From Gemmatimonadales bacterium (GTDB lineage: Bacteria; Gemmatimonadota; Gemmatimonadetes; Longimicrobiales; Gaopeijiaceae), in NCBI GenBank assembly GCA_020344755.1, contig CP070829.1, forward strand, positions 1,010,756 to 1,060,557: 49,802 nucleotides of DNA. The letters run 5' to 3'. The notes under the pieces were generated by a model. That model saw only the letters and a list, made by a program, of their open reading frames with translations. It ran no database searches and was not told the origin of the DNA. The translations under genes and the position numbers were made by a program. This document shows positions 9,101 through 20,202 of this stretch, piece after piece (position 1 is the stretch's first letter; every line of letters begins with the position of its first letter).

Positions 9101-10026
9101 TCCGGTTCCCCCTTCAATTCCTGCACCATCGCGTACGCCTCGTTTCGGGATACGCCCAGGGACCGGGCCAAGTCCCGCGCGACCTCGCTCGGGCGCTCTC
9201 CGGACCGGAGCAGGATGCGCGCACGACGCCGCACGGTCTCCACCTCCACCTGCTCGGACTCCCCCGATCCGGCTCCCACCACCACCGTGACCTCGCCGCG
9301 CGGCTTCTCCCGTTGGTAATAGGCGTGCAACTCCTCGACGGTTCCTCGACGGATCTCCTCGTGGAGCTTGGTGAGCTCGCGCCCCACGGCCGCTCTCCGG
9401 TCCGGTCCGCATGCCCGGACCAGGTCTTCCAGAAGGCGTCCCAGGCGCTCGGGAGATTCGAACACCACACACGTCTCGAGAGACCCGGCGATCCGGGCCA
9501 GCGTTGAGCTCCGGTCTCCTCCCTTCCGGGGCACGAATCCCAGGAACGCGAAGCGGTCGCACGGGAGGCCAGAGGACACCAGGGCCGCCAGGACCGCCGA
9601 CGGACCCGGAATGGGCACCACGACGTGACCCGCCGCCGCCGCCGCCTGGACCAGCCGCCCCCCCGGGTCCGAGACGACAGGGGTTCCCGCGTCGCTGACC
9701 AGCGCCACATCCTCTCCGGCGGCCAACCAAGCCAGAATTCCCTCCAACCGAGCGGCCTCGTTGTGGGCATGGTATGAGACCAGGTCCGCTCGGATCCCCA
9801 GGTGTTGAAGGAGGAGGCCGGTCCGCCGTGTGTCCTCCGCTGCAACGTGCGCCACTTCACCCAGGACGCGCTCCGCCCTCCTGGAGAGATCCTCAAGGTT
9901 CCCGATGGGGGTGGCGACGACGTAGAGGGTGGCCAAGGGATGGGGCCGGTTCGTGATGGAAGGCGGTGTGGCGGGGGAAGGCGACGGGGCCGCCGTGATA
10001 CTACGGGCGCCCGGGCGGCGCGTCAC
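9097..10026 (-). CDS. rsmI: 16S rRNA (cytidine1402-2'-O)-methyltransferase RsmI
   Basis: Transfers a methyl group from S-adenosylmethionine to the ribose of 16S rRNA C1402, tuning the ribosomal P site. The tetrapyrrole-methylase fold is clear: TLYVVATPIGNLEDLS at the start of the core, AAEDTRRTGLLL, VSDAGTPVVSDPG (SAM-binding loop) and PIPGPSAVLAAL. The C-terminal helical part ends in SVSRNEAY-like sequence, as in the family. The start is uncertain. The called GTG at 10026 adds about 30 low-complexity Pro/Ser residues before the conserved core. A TTG at 9936 would start exactly at LATLYVVATP and give 279 residues, close to the E. coli protein. Neither has a good ribosome-binding site. Confidence 0.93.
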   Translation of the reverse strand: MTRRPGARSITAAPSPSPATPPSITNRPHPLATLYVVATPIGNLEDLSRRAERVLGEVAHVAAEDTRRTGLLLQHLGIRADLVSYHAHNEAARLEGILAWLAAGEDVALVSDAGTPVVSDPGGRLVQAAAAAGHVVVPIPGPSAVLAALVSSGLPCDRFAFLGFVPRKGGDRSSTLARIAGSLETCVVFESPERLGRLLEDLVRACGPDRRAAVGRELTKLHEEIRRGTVEELHAYYQREKPRGEVTVVVGAGSGESEQVEVETVRRRARILLRSGERPSEVARDLARSLGVSRNEAYAMVQELKGEPD

Positions 10027-10038
10027 GTCCCTGAACGT

Positions 10039-10075
10039 CGAAGCACCCCGGAGGGATCCCCCCCGGGGTGCTTCG
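10039..10075 (-). terminator. Strong hairpin terminator downstream of trxA
   Basis: A perfect 13-base inverted repeat (arms 10039-10051 and 10063-10075, core CACCCCGG/CCGGGGTG, 11-base loop). It lies 32 bases beyond the trxA stop and just before the candidate rsmI start. There is no long T tract after it on the minus strand, so termination efficiency is uncertain. It separates trxA from the rsmI-dinG operon. Confidence 0.6.
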
Positions 10076-10107
10076 GCGAAACGGACGGCCGCGAGGCCGT
10101 GCCCGGA

Positions 10108-10440
10108 TCAACCCAGATGGGCTTCCACCTTCTGCTCGAAGACCGGCTTCGGCATGGCGCCCACCACGCGGTCCACGACCTCGCCACCCTTGAAGAAGAG
10201 GATGGTGGGAATGGAGCGGATTCCATATCGCGCGGAGGTCTGCGGGTTCTGGTCCACGTCCAGCTTGGTCACCTTGAGGCCCTTGTCCCCGTATTCATTG
10301 GCCAGCTCCTCGACCACCGGAGCCACGAGGCGACAGGGCCCACACCACTCGGCCCAGAAATCCACGATGGTCAGCCCGTCGCTCGCCTCCACTTCCTCCT
10401 GGAAGGTTGCGTCACTGATGGCCGTGACGTTGTCCGCCAT
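10108..10440 (-). CDS. trxA: Thioredoxin
   Basis: A 110-residue cytoplasmic thioredoxin that reduces protein disulfides using electrons from thioredoxin reductase. The active site is FWAEWCGPCRLVAP, with Cys33 and Cys36. The cis-proline is in RSIPTILFFKGG, and the conserved KLDVDQNP is present. Length is standard. The ATG at 10440 is preceded by an AAAGGAGA ribosome-binding site at proper spacing. It is divergent from the methylmalonyl-CoA epimerase gene across an 84-base intergenic region and is followed by a strong hairpin, so it is probably monocistronic. Confidence 0.98.
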   Translation of the reverse strand: MADNVTAISDATFQEEVEASDGLTIVDFWAEWCGPCRLVAPVVEELANEYGDKGLKVTKLDVDQNPQTSARYGIRSIPTILFFKGGEVVDRVVGAMPKPVFEQKVEAHLG

Positions 10441-10524
10441 TTCCGTTCTCCTTTAGCTTGACTGTCGGGCCTCGGGGCCCGGGTTTCGCAGGACGCCCTT
10501 CCGGACACCCTCTTCTGTCGTTTG

Positions 10525-10929
10525 ATGAACGGTCTTCCCGTCGATCACATCGCACTGGCCACCCCCGACCTGGAGGAGGCCATCCCACTCTACGAACGCA
10601 TTACGGGCGCCCGCAGTTCCCCCATCGAGGAACTCCCGGCGCAGGGCGTCCGGGTGGCCTTCGTCGGGGTGCTCGAACTGCTCGAACCCCTCTCCCCCGA
10701 CTCGACCGTCGCCCGCTTCCTGGAGAAGCAGGGCCCCGGACTCCACCACATTGCATACCGGACCGCCGACATCCGGTTCGAGCTGCGCCGACTGGAGTCC
10801 CAGGGGTTCGAACTCATCGATTCCGAGCCTCGCCCAGGGGCCGGGGGCCACCTGGTGGCCTTCCTTCACCCCAGGAGCACCGGAAAGGTCCTGATCGAAC
10901 TGGTACAAGTTAACCACGGTGCACCGTGA
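10525..10929 (+). CDS. mce: Methylmalonyl-CoA epimerase (VOC superfamily)
   Basis: A 134-residue vicinal-oxygen-chelate metalloenzyme. It interconverts (R)- and (S)-methylmalonyl-CoA in propionate and odd-chain/branched amino-acid catabolism. The metal ligands expected for the family are visible: His8 (VDHIALA), Glu51 (VLELLEP), His74/75 (GLHHIAYR) and Glu125 (VLIELVQV). The ATG at 10525 is used; a TTG directly before it would add one residue. No Shine-Dalgarno sequence is evident. It stands alone on the plus strand, divergent from trxA and ending 6 bases before the convergent lipoprotein gene. Methylmalonyl-CoA mutase genes are not in the window. Confidence 0.92.
   Translation: MNGLPVDHIALATPDLEEAIPLYERITGARSSPIEELPAQGVRVAFVGVLELLEPLSPDSTVARFLEKQGPGLHHIAYRTADIRFELRRLESQGFELIDSEPRPGAGGHLVAFLHPRSTGKVLIELVQVNHGAP
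10915..10928. repeat. 14-base perfect palindrome at a convergent gene junction
   Basis: CACGGTGCACCGTG is a perfect palindrome covering the last codons of mce, directly before the convergent lipoprotein stop. It could fold as a 5-base stem with a TGCA loop in either transcript and act as a weak bidirectional terminator, or it may be a chance coding palindrome. Confidence 0.35.
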
Positions 10930-10935
10930 AGGGAC

Positions 10936-11412
10936 CTAGTAGGAGGTCACCTTGTCCACGTCGATCTGCTCCACCATCCACCGTCCGGCGTCGGTCTGGA
11001 CCATCAGGAACGCCACGTCCGGGATCACCCGTCCGTTGATGGTGAGGTCCACCCCCACGCGCCGAGTGGGGTGGTCCCGGCCAGGCTCCAATCGCTCGGA
11101 GTCGATCCGGTAGTCTTGATGACGGAGGATCTCCGACAGGATCGACATCCGAAGCTCCACCTCGGACGGTTCGCCCTGGAACGGTCCTTCGTGGGTACCG
11201 AAGAGGCGCGCCATGGCGTCGAAGTCCTGAGCATTGACCGCCTGGAGGAAGCGCTCCACGGACAGGACCGGCGCCACCCCTGCCAACTCGGAGGCGGTCC
11301 CCCCTCGCTCCACCACTCGGGTCGTCGTGCACCCGGTGAGCACCAGCAGGAGGGGCATCATGGGCAGTACGCGCCGAGCGGATGGAGAGAACAGGGTCTT
11401 CATGAAGTCCAT
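10936..11412 (-). CDS. Lipoprotein, possible NTF2/SnoaL-like domain
   Basis: About 158 residues with a type II signal peptide: MKTLFSPSARRVLPMMPLLLVLTGC, given here only to show the LTGC lipobox. The mature part contains SVERFLQAVNAQDFDAMARLFG, a pattern typical of NTF2-like folds in which a helix precedes a cone-shaped sheet. It ends with GRWMVEQIDVDKVTSY. The start may be ATG 11412 (MDFMKT) or ATG 11403 (MKT); both give a workable signal peptide and neither has a clear ribosome-binding site. It lies 64 bases downstream of clpB in the same direction and converges on mce. Ligand or activity unknown. Confidence 0.75.
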   Translation of the reverse strand: MDFMKTLFSPSARRVLPMMPLLLVLTGCTTTRVVERGGTASELAGVAPVLSVERFLQAVNAQDFDAMARLFGTHEGPFQGEPSEVELRMSILSEILRHQDYRIDSERLEPGRDHPTRRVGVDLTINGRVIPDVAFLMVQTDAGRWMVEQIDVDKVTSY

Positions 11413-11476
11413 GACGCGCAAAGGGGGGTGCGGGAATGGCGGAAGTTGTGTCGGCCCGTGGGGGAGGTCAACCTCG

Positions 11477-14119
<2,643 letters not shown>

Positions 14120-14139
14120 CGCGAATCTCGAGAAGTTCC

Positions 14140-14181
14140 ACTGCCTTTCTGGCAGTCGAGCGGGGACTCCTGGGTGAGGAG
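14140..14181 (-). repeat. Two small tandem hairpins between the M48 protease gene and clpB
   Basis: ACTGCC/GGCAGT (arms 14140-14145 and 14151-14156, 5-base loop) and CTCCT/AGGAG (arms 14167-14171 and 14177-14181, 5-base loop). They lie in the 85-base gap upstream of clpB. They may terminate the M48 transcript or form part of a heat-shock control region. Neither matches the CIRCE or HspR consensus. Confidence 0.4.
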
Positions 14182-14204
14182 ATTCAAGATGGGTGCCACG
14201 CGGC

Positions 14205-15662
14205 TCAGTTCCGCCGCACCACCTGCTTCACCGGCCCGGCCTGGACCAAGCCGCCCACGGGCACCTGGTTGATCACCGAGAGCTCCTCTTCGGTGATCTC
14301 GGAGGGGAAGTCCCGCACGAAGCCTCCCCAGGTGGTGGCCTGGTCCAGCGTCCGCACCTGCACTTCCAGGGGCTGGACCTCCAGGATCTCCGGGTCGGTC
14401 TCCTCCTGGAAGCTCCGGACCACGCCGCGGAGAGCCGGCGCGTATTGCGGCCAACCCCCGGCAGTAGAGAGCGCCATGAGGGCATAGGTGCGCCCGCCGT
14501 ATGCCAGGTGGGTCATCTCCCCTGCCAATTCGCCATCGTCCGCTGCCGCGGTGAAGGAACGCACGACCGCGGGCATTCCATGGATCGTCTCCTCTCGAGG
14601 CGCGCCGGCCTGGACCCCGTCCTGTGCGGCGAAGCTCCGCGAGGCGGCCACCGGGTCTCCCTCGGCCAGGCGGAGCTGGAAGAGGGCTCCCCCGTCCTCC
14701 GGGCCCATGCGAACCGCGTCCCGCCCGTTGTACACCCCCCAGCCGGAGGGGACGTGGACGCGGAAGGCCAGGTCCGGATGGTGGAACGCACCCTCGCCCT
14801 CGAACCCTTCCCTCGGGTTCTCCCCAAAGGTCATTCCGTCGAGCCGACCCATGAAGGTCGCCCTTCCCACGGTCGTCGAACCCTGGTACTCGGGTGTCGC
14901 CGCGATCCGCTGCTGGATCCTCTGGACCCTGTTCTCCGGATTCGGGTGGGTACTGAGCCACTGGGGCAAGCGGCCACTCCCACCGGACGCCAGCTCGGAG
15001 GTCCGATCGAGCATCTCCATGACGCCCGCCAGCTCCGAGGGGTCGTACCCCACCCGGGTCATGTACCGCAGCCCCAGGGCGTCCGACTCCAGTTCGTCGT
15101 CCCGACCGAATCGCAGGAAGAGGAGCCCGGTCGCCTGTGCTGCCAGACCTCCATACCGGCGGACCTCCTCCGAGAGGACGCTCCCCACCGTGAGGAGACC
15201 CTGGGCGAGTTGGGCCCGGCTCATCTGGTTCACCGAATGGCGGGCGGTGACGTGCCCGATCTCGTGACCCAGGATTCCGGCCAACTGGGCCTCGGAAGTG
15301 AGGTGGGTGAGGATGCCCCGCGTCACGTAGATGAAGCCGCCGGGAAGGGCAAAGGCATTCACCGTGGGGTCATCCAGCACCCGGAAGGTCCAGGGGAGAT
15401 CCGGCCGCTCCGAGACCGCGGCCATCCGCAGCCCCAGTTCCCCGACGTACCGCTGCACCGAGGAATCGGGGTAGAGGCCCATCTGCGCGACGATCTGGGG
15501 ATCGCTCTCGCGTCCCATGGCGATCTCTTGCGACTCCCCCACGAAAGTGAGCTGACGCGCACCGGTGGCCGGGTTGACGGCGCATGAGGCCAGGATCCCA
15601 GCGGTGAGGACGGCGAGGCTCAGGAGAACGACGGACCGGGGGCGGGGGCGCTGAATATTCAT
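14205..15662 (-). CDS. M48-family zinc metalloprotease, lipoprotein
   Basis: A 485-residue predicted lipoprotein resembling BepA/LoiP-type periplasmic proteases that handle outer-membrane protein quality control. The lipobox LASC ends at Cys27. The zinc motif HEIGH is at residues 133-137 ([13 protein letters not shown]). The downstream ExxxD element is DELESDALG near 190-194. The protease region is followed by about 230 residues of uncharacterised C-terminal sequence. The ATG at 15662 was chosen because it puts the signal peptide first; an upstream extension would be arginine-rich and unlikely. There is no ribosome-binding site, but TATCTT lies 6 bases before the ATG (15669-15674), compatible with a leaderless transcript. 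Confidence 0.9.
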   Translation of the reverse strand: MNIQRPRPRSVVLLSLAVLTAGILASCAVNPATGARQLTFVGESQEIAMGRESDPQIVAQMGLYPDSSVQRYVGELGLRMAAVSERPDLPWTFRVLDDPTVNAFALPGGFIYVTRGILTHLTSEAQLAGILGHEIGHVTARHSVNQMSRAQLAQGLLTVGSVLSEEVRRYGGLAAQATGLLFLRFGRDDELESDALGLRYMTRVGYDPSELAGVMEMLDRTSELASGGSGRLPQWLSTHPNPENRVQRIQQRIAATPEYQGSTTVGRATFMGRLDGMTFGENPREGFEGEGAFHHPDLAFRVHVPSGWGVYNGRDAVRMGPEDGGALFQLRLAEGDPVAASRSFAAQDGVQAGAPREETIHGMPAVVRSFTAAADDGELAGEMTHLAYGGRTYALMALSTAGGWPQYAPALRGVVRSFQEETDPEILEVQPLEVQVRTLDQATTWGGFVRDFPSEITEEELSVINQVPVGGLVQAGPVKQVVRRN

Positions 15663-15731
15663 GAACGAAAGATACCCCCGGCCCCCAGGGCGGATCCGAT
15701 CCCGGCGCACCGGCGGGAACCCCGGGCCAGC

Positions 15732-15761
15732 TTGACACCTCCACACCTTCACGGAGAGCTT
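15732..15761 (+). promoter_or_regulatory. Candidate sigma-70-type promoter for the small lipoprotein gene
   Basis: A perfect -35 hexamer TTGACA (15732-15737), an 18-base spacer, then GAGCTT (15756-15761) as a weak -10. Transcription would start near 15768, about 29 bases before the GTG at 15797. The -10 resembles the TAGCTT proposed upstream of mreB. Confidence 0.45.
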
Positions 15762-15796
15762 GCGGCTCGTCCCTCGACCCCTGGAGCCCACCCGCC

Positions 15797-16144
15797 GTGC
15801 CGTTTCATCCTTCGCGCTGGCTGTACCCACTCGTCCTCGTTCCCACCGTTCTGGTGGGAGTGAGCGCCTGTGACTCCGGTTCGGCCCCGACGCTGGATCG
15901 AGAGACCTTCATCCAGGTGTATGTCGAGCTCCGGATCGCGGCCCTGACCCAGGACGATGCGACCCTGACGGACGAGGACCGGGAGCAGATTCTGGCCGGT
16001 CACGGGATCACGGAGGAGGACCTCTTCGCCTTCGCGGACGAGCACGGGGACGACCCGGCCTACATGGTGCAGGTGTGGGAGGAGATCGAAGAGCGCCTCA
16101 ACGAGGACCCGGAGGCGGAGGCCGAAGCCGACTCCCTCCGATGA
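15797..16144 (+). CDS. Small acidic lipoprotein, function unknown
   Basis: 115 residues with a type II signal peptide (hydrophobic YPLVLVPTVLVG, lipobox VSAC). The mature chain is strongly acidic and probably all-helical, for example TFIQVYVELRIAALTQDDA and a C-terminus rich in Glu, Ala and Asp. The TFIQVYVELRIAAL block loosely recalls small DUF4296-type lipoproteins, but I cannot assign the family. It starts with GTG, divergent from the M48 lipoprotease across 134 bases, and a candidate promoter with a perfect -35 lies upstream. Confidence 0.7.
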   Translation: MPFHPSRWLYPLVLVPTVLVGVSACDSGSAPTLDRETFIQVYVELRIAALTQDDATLTDEDREQILAGHGITEEDLFAFADEHGDDPAYMVQVWEEIEERLNEDPEAEAEADSLR

Positions 16145-16207
16145 CCCCCGAGTGACCCCCGCGGCACCGGGCCCCGTCCGGACCGCGCCAGGCGCTCTCC
16201 CCCTCCG

Positions 16208-16849
16208 TTACCGAACGAAGCCCGGGAAGGTCACCCCCACCGAGATCGCCTCCCGGTCGCCGAAGGAACCGGCGGCCCGAATCCCGAATCGGGGATCGAA
16301 GGCCAGATCCAGCCCCACCTCCGCGGCGAAACCGAGGTCGAAGTCGTCCCGTGGAGCTGCGCCCGGCGGCAGGTCCCCCAGGATGGCGTCCAGGACCATC
16401 CGGGGAGCCAGGTAGGGCCGAAACGCCAGGTTCTCCTCCTCGAAGCTCCAACCCACGGCCATTCCCAGGGGGAACGACAGGCTGACCACGTCGTCCAGGC
16501 CCATTCCTGCGCCGGCGAACCAGATCACGTCCAGTTCGAAGTCTACCTCGTCCACCGAGTAGACCGTGCCGGCCACGTCCAGTCCGCCGATCAGGGCTGC
16601 GTCGTTCAGATCGCCCTCCACCACCCCCACCCGAAACCCCATGCCCACGGGGGCCGGATTGGCTCTCCAGGTGAAGACGCCGCCGACACCGTCTCCCGGG
16701 TGTGGATCCACCAGGTGGAGACCCCACCCCGCCGGGGCACCGGGCGACACCATCATGGGTCCGTCCCACACGACCTGGGCGGCCCCGGCCCAGGGGAATA
16801 CGAAGGCAAGGGCCACCAGCCCCGTGGTCAGAACACCGGTCCGTCCCAT
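16208..16849 (-). CDS. Predicted outer-membrane beta-barrel protein
   Basis: 213 residues with a signal peptide (hydrophobic LTTGLVALAFVFPWAGAAQ) and a mature part of alternating polar and hydrophobic strands with many Gly and aromatic residues, such as GMGFRVGVVEGDL, DFELDVIWFAGAGMG and FGIRAAGSFGDREAISVGVTF. This pattern fits a small barrel of about eight strands. The protein ends in GFVR rather than a terminal Phe, so BAM recognition would be slightly atypical. The ATG at 16849 has a good AAGGAGAG ribosome-binding site. It is divergent from ridA. Family unassigned. Confidence 0.65.
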   Translation of the reverse strand: MGRTGVLTTGLVALAFVFPWAGAAQVVWDGPMMVSPGAPAGWGLHLVDPHPGDGVGGVFTWRANPAPVGMGFRVGVVEGDLNDAALIGGLDVAGTVYSVDEVDFELDVIWFAGAGMGLDDVVSLSFPLGMAVGWSFEEENLAFRPYLAPRMVLDAILGDLPPGAAPRDDFDLGFAAEVGLDLAFDPRFGIRAAGSFGDREAISVGVTFPGFVR

Positions 16850-16964
16850 AGACTCTCCTTGGCGCTACGAAATCGGTTCGTCATCCGATGGTGGTACCGC
16901 TGCTTCGGTCCAAACGATCCAGGCCACCACCTCACCTGAATGCATCGACCAGGAGGGTCACACC

Positions 16965-17360
16965 ATGAGCCAGGGAATGCCTTTCGAACGGGTCTTCAGC
17001 GGCGCACCGTGGGAACGGTCCGTGGGATATTGCCGGGTGCTGGAGGCGGGGGACCGGGTCTTCGTCACCGGCACCGCGGCCATGAATCCGGACGGGACGG
17101 TCCACGCACCGGGGAACGCGTATGCCCAGGCGGCTCGGTGCATCCAGATCATCCAGGAGGGCTTGGACCGGCTGGGGGTCGGACTGGACCGGGTCACCCG
17201 GACCCGCATGTTCGTGACGGACATCGACCGGTGGAAGGAGTTCGGCCAAGCCCACTCCGAGGCGTTCGGTGACTTTCCGCCCGCCACCTCCATGTTGGAG
17301 GTCCGCCGCCTCATCCACCCGGACATGCTCATCGAGATCGAGGCGGACGCGGTACGGTAG
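16965..17360 (+). CDS. RidA-family (YjgF/YER057c) protein
   Basis: 131 residues of the RidA/YjgF family. Many members hydrolyse reactive enamine/imine intermediates from PLP enzymes and so protect amino-acid metabolism. Family features present: WERSVGYCRVLEAGDRVFVTGTAA, ARCIQIIQEGLDRLG, a segment VTRTRMFVTDI containing the usual Arg, and a C-terminal PDMLIEIEADAV. The ATG at 16965 has AGGAGG eight bases upstream, which decides the start against longer open frames. It converges on lysA, a PLP enzyme, but the pairing may be incidental. Confidence 0.93.
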   Translation: MSQGMPFERVFSGAPWERSVGYCRVLEAGDRVFVTGTAAMNPDGTVHAPGNAYAQAARCIQIIQEGLDRLGVGLDRVTRTRMFVTDIDRWKEFGQAHSEAFGDFPPATSMLEVRRLIHPDMLIEIEADAVR

Positions 17361-17363
17361 CCG

Positions 17364-17398
17364 CCGGGGAACCCCCGGGGCGGGTCCGAGGCGCCTCG
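17364..17398. terminator. Convergent ridA/lysA terminator region
   Basis: A tight hairpin CCGGGG-AAC-CCCCGG (17364-17378) is followed by the palindrome CGAGGCGCCTCG (17387-17398), within the 66 bases between the convergent ridA and lysA stops. Either could terminate in one or both directions. No T tract. Confidence 0.45.
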
Positions 17399-17426
17399 CT
17401 CGGAATGCCGCCCGTGGCCGACGGCG

Positions 17427-18701
17427 CTACCCCACCGGCCAGGGGATGCGTTCCCCCCGGACCAGGTCCTCGAGGCTCTCGCGCTCGCGCACCAGGAACG
17501 CCTCGCCCCCCTCCACCACCACCTCGGCCGGCCGCCTCCGGGCGTTGTAGTTGGAGGCCATGGCGAACCCGTACGCTCCGGCCGTGTGCACCGCCAGCAG
17601 GTCGCCCGCTTGGGGAAGAGGAAGGGATCGATCCCGTGCCAGGAAGTCACCCGTCTCGCAGATCGGACCCACCACGTCCACCGGTCGGGTCTCCGCCCCG
17701 GGACGGGCTCGGACCGGTTCGATGGCGTGATACCCGCCGTAATGGCTGGGGCGAAGAAGCTCGGTCATCCCCCCGTCGACGATGACGAAGGTCTTTCCCT
17801 GGCCTTCCTTCACATACTCCACCCTGGTCAGGAGAACTCCGGCCGGCCCCACCAGGGACCGCCCCGGCTCCAGGACGAGACGGAGTTCGAGCTCGGCGAC
17901 GGTGGGCTTCATCCGCTCCGCCAGCTCCTCCAGGTCCAGCTCCCGTTCGCTCCCGGCCTCGCCGTAGCGCACGCCGTACCCCCCGCCCAGATCCAGGAAC
18001 TCCAGGAGCACCCCTTCGCTCCGAAGAGAACGGGCCAGAGTGGCCACGTGGTCCAGGGCCTGGACGAAGGGGCCTGCATCCAGGATCTGGCTCCCGATGT
18101 GCACGTCGATGCCCCGAGCCCACAGGTGGCTGGAGCGGGCGGCTTCGCGGTAGAGATCCAGAGCCCGGCCCATGGGAACACCGAACTTCGTCTGGGCGTG
18201 GCCGGTCCGGGTGTACTCGTGGGGCGTGGGGCTCACGATGTCCGGATTCACACGCATGGCGAAGGGTGCCACCGTCCCTTCTTCCGCTGCCACCGCCTCG
18301 AGCCGTCGTAGTTCCCCCTCGCTCTCCACGTTGAAGGCGTAGATCCCCTCCCGAAGGCCGGCCCGCATTTCCTCCGCCGTCTTGGCGACTCCTGCGAACA
18401 CGATGCGGTCCGCGGGAATTCCCGCTTGTCGAGCCCGAAACAGCTCCCCGCCGCTCACGATGTCGGCGCCGGCTCCCCACTGCGCCATGCGGTGCAGCAC
18501 GGCGAGGTTGCCGTTGGCCTTCACCGAGTAGGCCAGGAGGAGGTCCATCCCCGCGAATGCGTCTTCGAACCTTCTCAGGCTCTCCCGAACCTGGTCCAGG
18601 TCATAGACGTAGAGCGGGGTCCCGAAGCGGTCCGCCAGTGACTCCAGGGAGATCCCTCCCGAATGCAGGACGCCACCGAGCCGGGGGAACGGCGCCGTCA
18701 C
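17427..18701 (-). CDS. lysA: Diaminopimelate decarboxylase
   Basis: A PLP enzyme that decarboxylates meso-diaminopimelate to L-lysine, the last step of lysine synthesis. 424 residues from the GTG at 18701. The PLP lysine is Lys61 in LLAYSVKAN, preceded by TPLYVYDLDQV. Other family blocks: VNPDIVSPTPHEYTRTGHAQTKFGVP, DLGGGYGVRYGE (phosphate-binding), LEPGRSLVGPAGVL and GPICETGDFLARD near the substrate carboxylate site. A TTG at 18719 is an alternative start adding six residues; GTG 18701 has a weak AGGG upstream. It follows proS by 37 bases. Confidence 0.96.
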   Translation of the reverse strand: MTAPFPRLGGVLHSGGISLESLADRFGTPLYVYDLDQVRESLRRFEDAFAGMDLLLAYSVKANGNLAVLHRMAQWGAGADIVSGGELFRARQAGIPADRIVFAGVAKTAEEMRAGLREGIYAFNVESEGELRRLEAVAAEEGTVAPFAMRVNPDIVSPTPHEYTRTGHAQTKFGVPMGRALDLYREAARSSHLWARGIDVHIGSQILDAGPFVQALDHVATLARSLRSEGVLLEFLDLGGGYGVRYGEAGSERELDLEELAERMKPTVAELELRLVLEPGRSLVGPAGVLLTRVEYVKEGQGKTFVIVDGGMTELLRPSHYGGYHAIEPVRARPGAETRPVDVVGPICETGDFLARDRSLPLPQAGDLLAVHTAGAYGFAMASNYNARRRPAEVVVEGGEAFLVRERESLEDLVRGERIPWPVG

Positions 18702-18738
18702 GGCCCTGCAACCGCCCAAGGCCGGCCGGGCCGCCGGC

Positions 18739-20202
18739 TCAGTACGCTCGGGCCCACACCACCTCGTGACGGGCCTCTCCTTCCCCGGAGATGCAACGGG
18801 TCGGCGCCGTGTCCGAACGGAACTCCGGATCGGGCATGCATCGGATGGTGGCCTTCATCTCTTCCTTGGCCCGCTCCTCCACCGCGGGATCCCCGGACCA
18901 GCCGGTATAGACGAAACCGCCCCGGGTCTCCAGGATCTCCCTCATCTCCCCCCAGTCACGCACGCCCCGGTAGGAGCTCTCCTCACGGCGGGCGACCGCC
19001 GCTGCCAGCAGCGCAGCCTGCATGGCCTCCAAGCGGTCCGGAATGGAGGCGATGGCCTCGCCCTCCGGGAGGAACAGCTTGCGCTTCTCTCCCTCGGGGA
19101 AGAAGCGGCGAGCCAAGGCCAGGGAGCCCTTCTCCAGGTCCTTCGGGCCGACTTCTACCCGGAGGGGAAGCCCCTTCCGCTCCCACTCGTAGTACTTGGC
19201 TCCCGGGCTGAGGTGGTCGCGGGCGTCGAGCTTCACCCGCACCCCTGCGTCCCTGAGGCGCGCCTCCACTTCCCGGGCCTTGGCCTCGGTGGCGGAACGC
19301 TCCTCGTCGTTGCGGTAGATCGGGATCACCACCACCTGCGTGGGTGCCAGCCGCGGCGGAACGATGAGACCGGCGTCGTCGCCGTGGGTCATGACCATTC
19401 CCCCCACCAGCCGGGTGGAAACGCCCCACGAGGTGCTCCACGCGTACTCCTCGGTACCGGCCTCCGACTGGAAGGTGAGTCCCGAGGCCCTGGCGAAGTT
19501 CTGCCCGAGGAAGTGGGAGGTACCGGCCTGCAGCGCCTTCCCATCCTTCATGAGGGCCTCGCACCCGAAGGTCTCCACCGCTCCGGCGAACTTCTCCGAC
19601 TCGGACTTCAGTCCGGTGACCGGCGGCATGGCGATCCAATCCTCCATGAACGTCCGGTACACTCCCAGCATACGAATCGTATGCTCCCGCGCCTCCGCCT
19701 CGGTGGCATGTGCGGTGTGCCCCTCCTGCCAGAGAAACTCCGCCGTGCGAAGAAAGAGGCGGGTGCGCATCTCCCACCGCATCACGTTGGCCCACTGGTT
19801 CAGGAGGATGGGAAGATCCCGGTACGACTGGACCCACTTGGCGTACATCTCCAGGATGACCGTCTCCGAGGTGGGCCGGATGGCCAGGGGCTCCTCCAGT
19901 TCCTTCCCCCCCGCATGGGTCACCACAGCCAACTCCGGGGCGAACCCGGCGATGTGCTCCTTCTCCTTCTCGATGAAGGACATGGGAATGAGGAGCGGGA
20001 AATACGCGTTCTCGTGACCCGTGGCCTTGAACATGTCGTCCAGGGCACCCTGCATCCGCTCCCAGATTCCGTACCCCCAGGGGCGAATCACCATGCTCCC
20101 CCTCACCGGGGAGTAGTCGGCGAGCTCCGCCCGGAGGACGACTTCGTTGTACCAGGCCGCAAAATCTTCGGCCTGCGATGTGAGCTTGCGTTCGTCACTC
20201 AT
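18739..20202 (-). CDS. proS: Prolyl-tRNA synthetase, archaeal/eukaryotic type
   Basis: Charges tRNA-Pro. This 487-residue form lacks the editing insertion of the long E. coli-type enzyme and has the C-terminal extension ending in Tyr (VVWARAY) typical of archaeal, eukaryotic, Thermus-Deinococcus and some other bacterial ProRS. Class II motifs are visible: motif 1 around VRGSMVIRPWGYGIWERMQ, motif 2 around RWEMRTRLFLRTAEFLWQEGHT, and motif 3 near STSWGVSTRLVGGMVMTHGD. The proline pocket signature is RPTSETVI. The ATG at 20202 overlaps the preceding small membrane gene stop in ATGA, so translation is coupled. Confidence 0.98.
   Translation of the reverse strand: MSDERKLTSQAEDFAAWYNEVVLRAELADYSPVRGSMVIRPWGYGIWERMQGALDDMFKATGHENAYFPLLIPMSFIEKEKEHIAGFAPELAVVTHAGGKELEEPLAIRPTSETVILEMYAKWVQSYRDLPILLNQWANVMRWEMRTRLFLRTAEFLWQEGHTAHATEAEAREHTIRMLGVYRTFMEDWIAMPPVTGLKSESEKFAGAVETFGCEALMKDGKALQAGTSHFLGQNFARASGLTFQSEAGTEEYAWSTSWGVSTRLVGGMVMTHGDDAGLIVPPRLAPTQVVVIPIYRNDEERSATEAKAREVEARLRDAGVRVKLDARDHLSPGAKYYEWERKGLPLRVEVGPKDLEKGSLALARRFFPEGEKRKLFLPEGEAIASIPDRLEAMQAALLAAAVARREESSYRGVRDWGEMREILETRGGFVYTGWSGDPAVEERAKEEMKATIRCMPDPEFRSDTAPTRCISGEGEARHEVVWARAY

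Noticed and set aside
14120..14204. CIRCE, HAIR or sigma-32 site upstream of clpB
   Set aside because: A CTTGAAT string is present, but the spacing and partner half-site do not fit any of the three.
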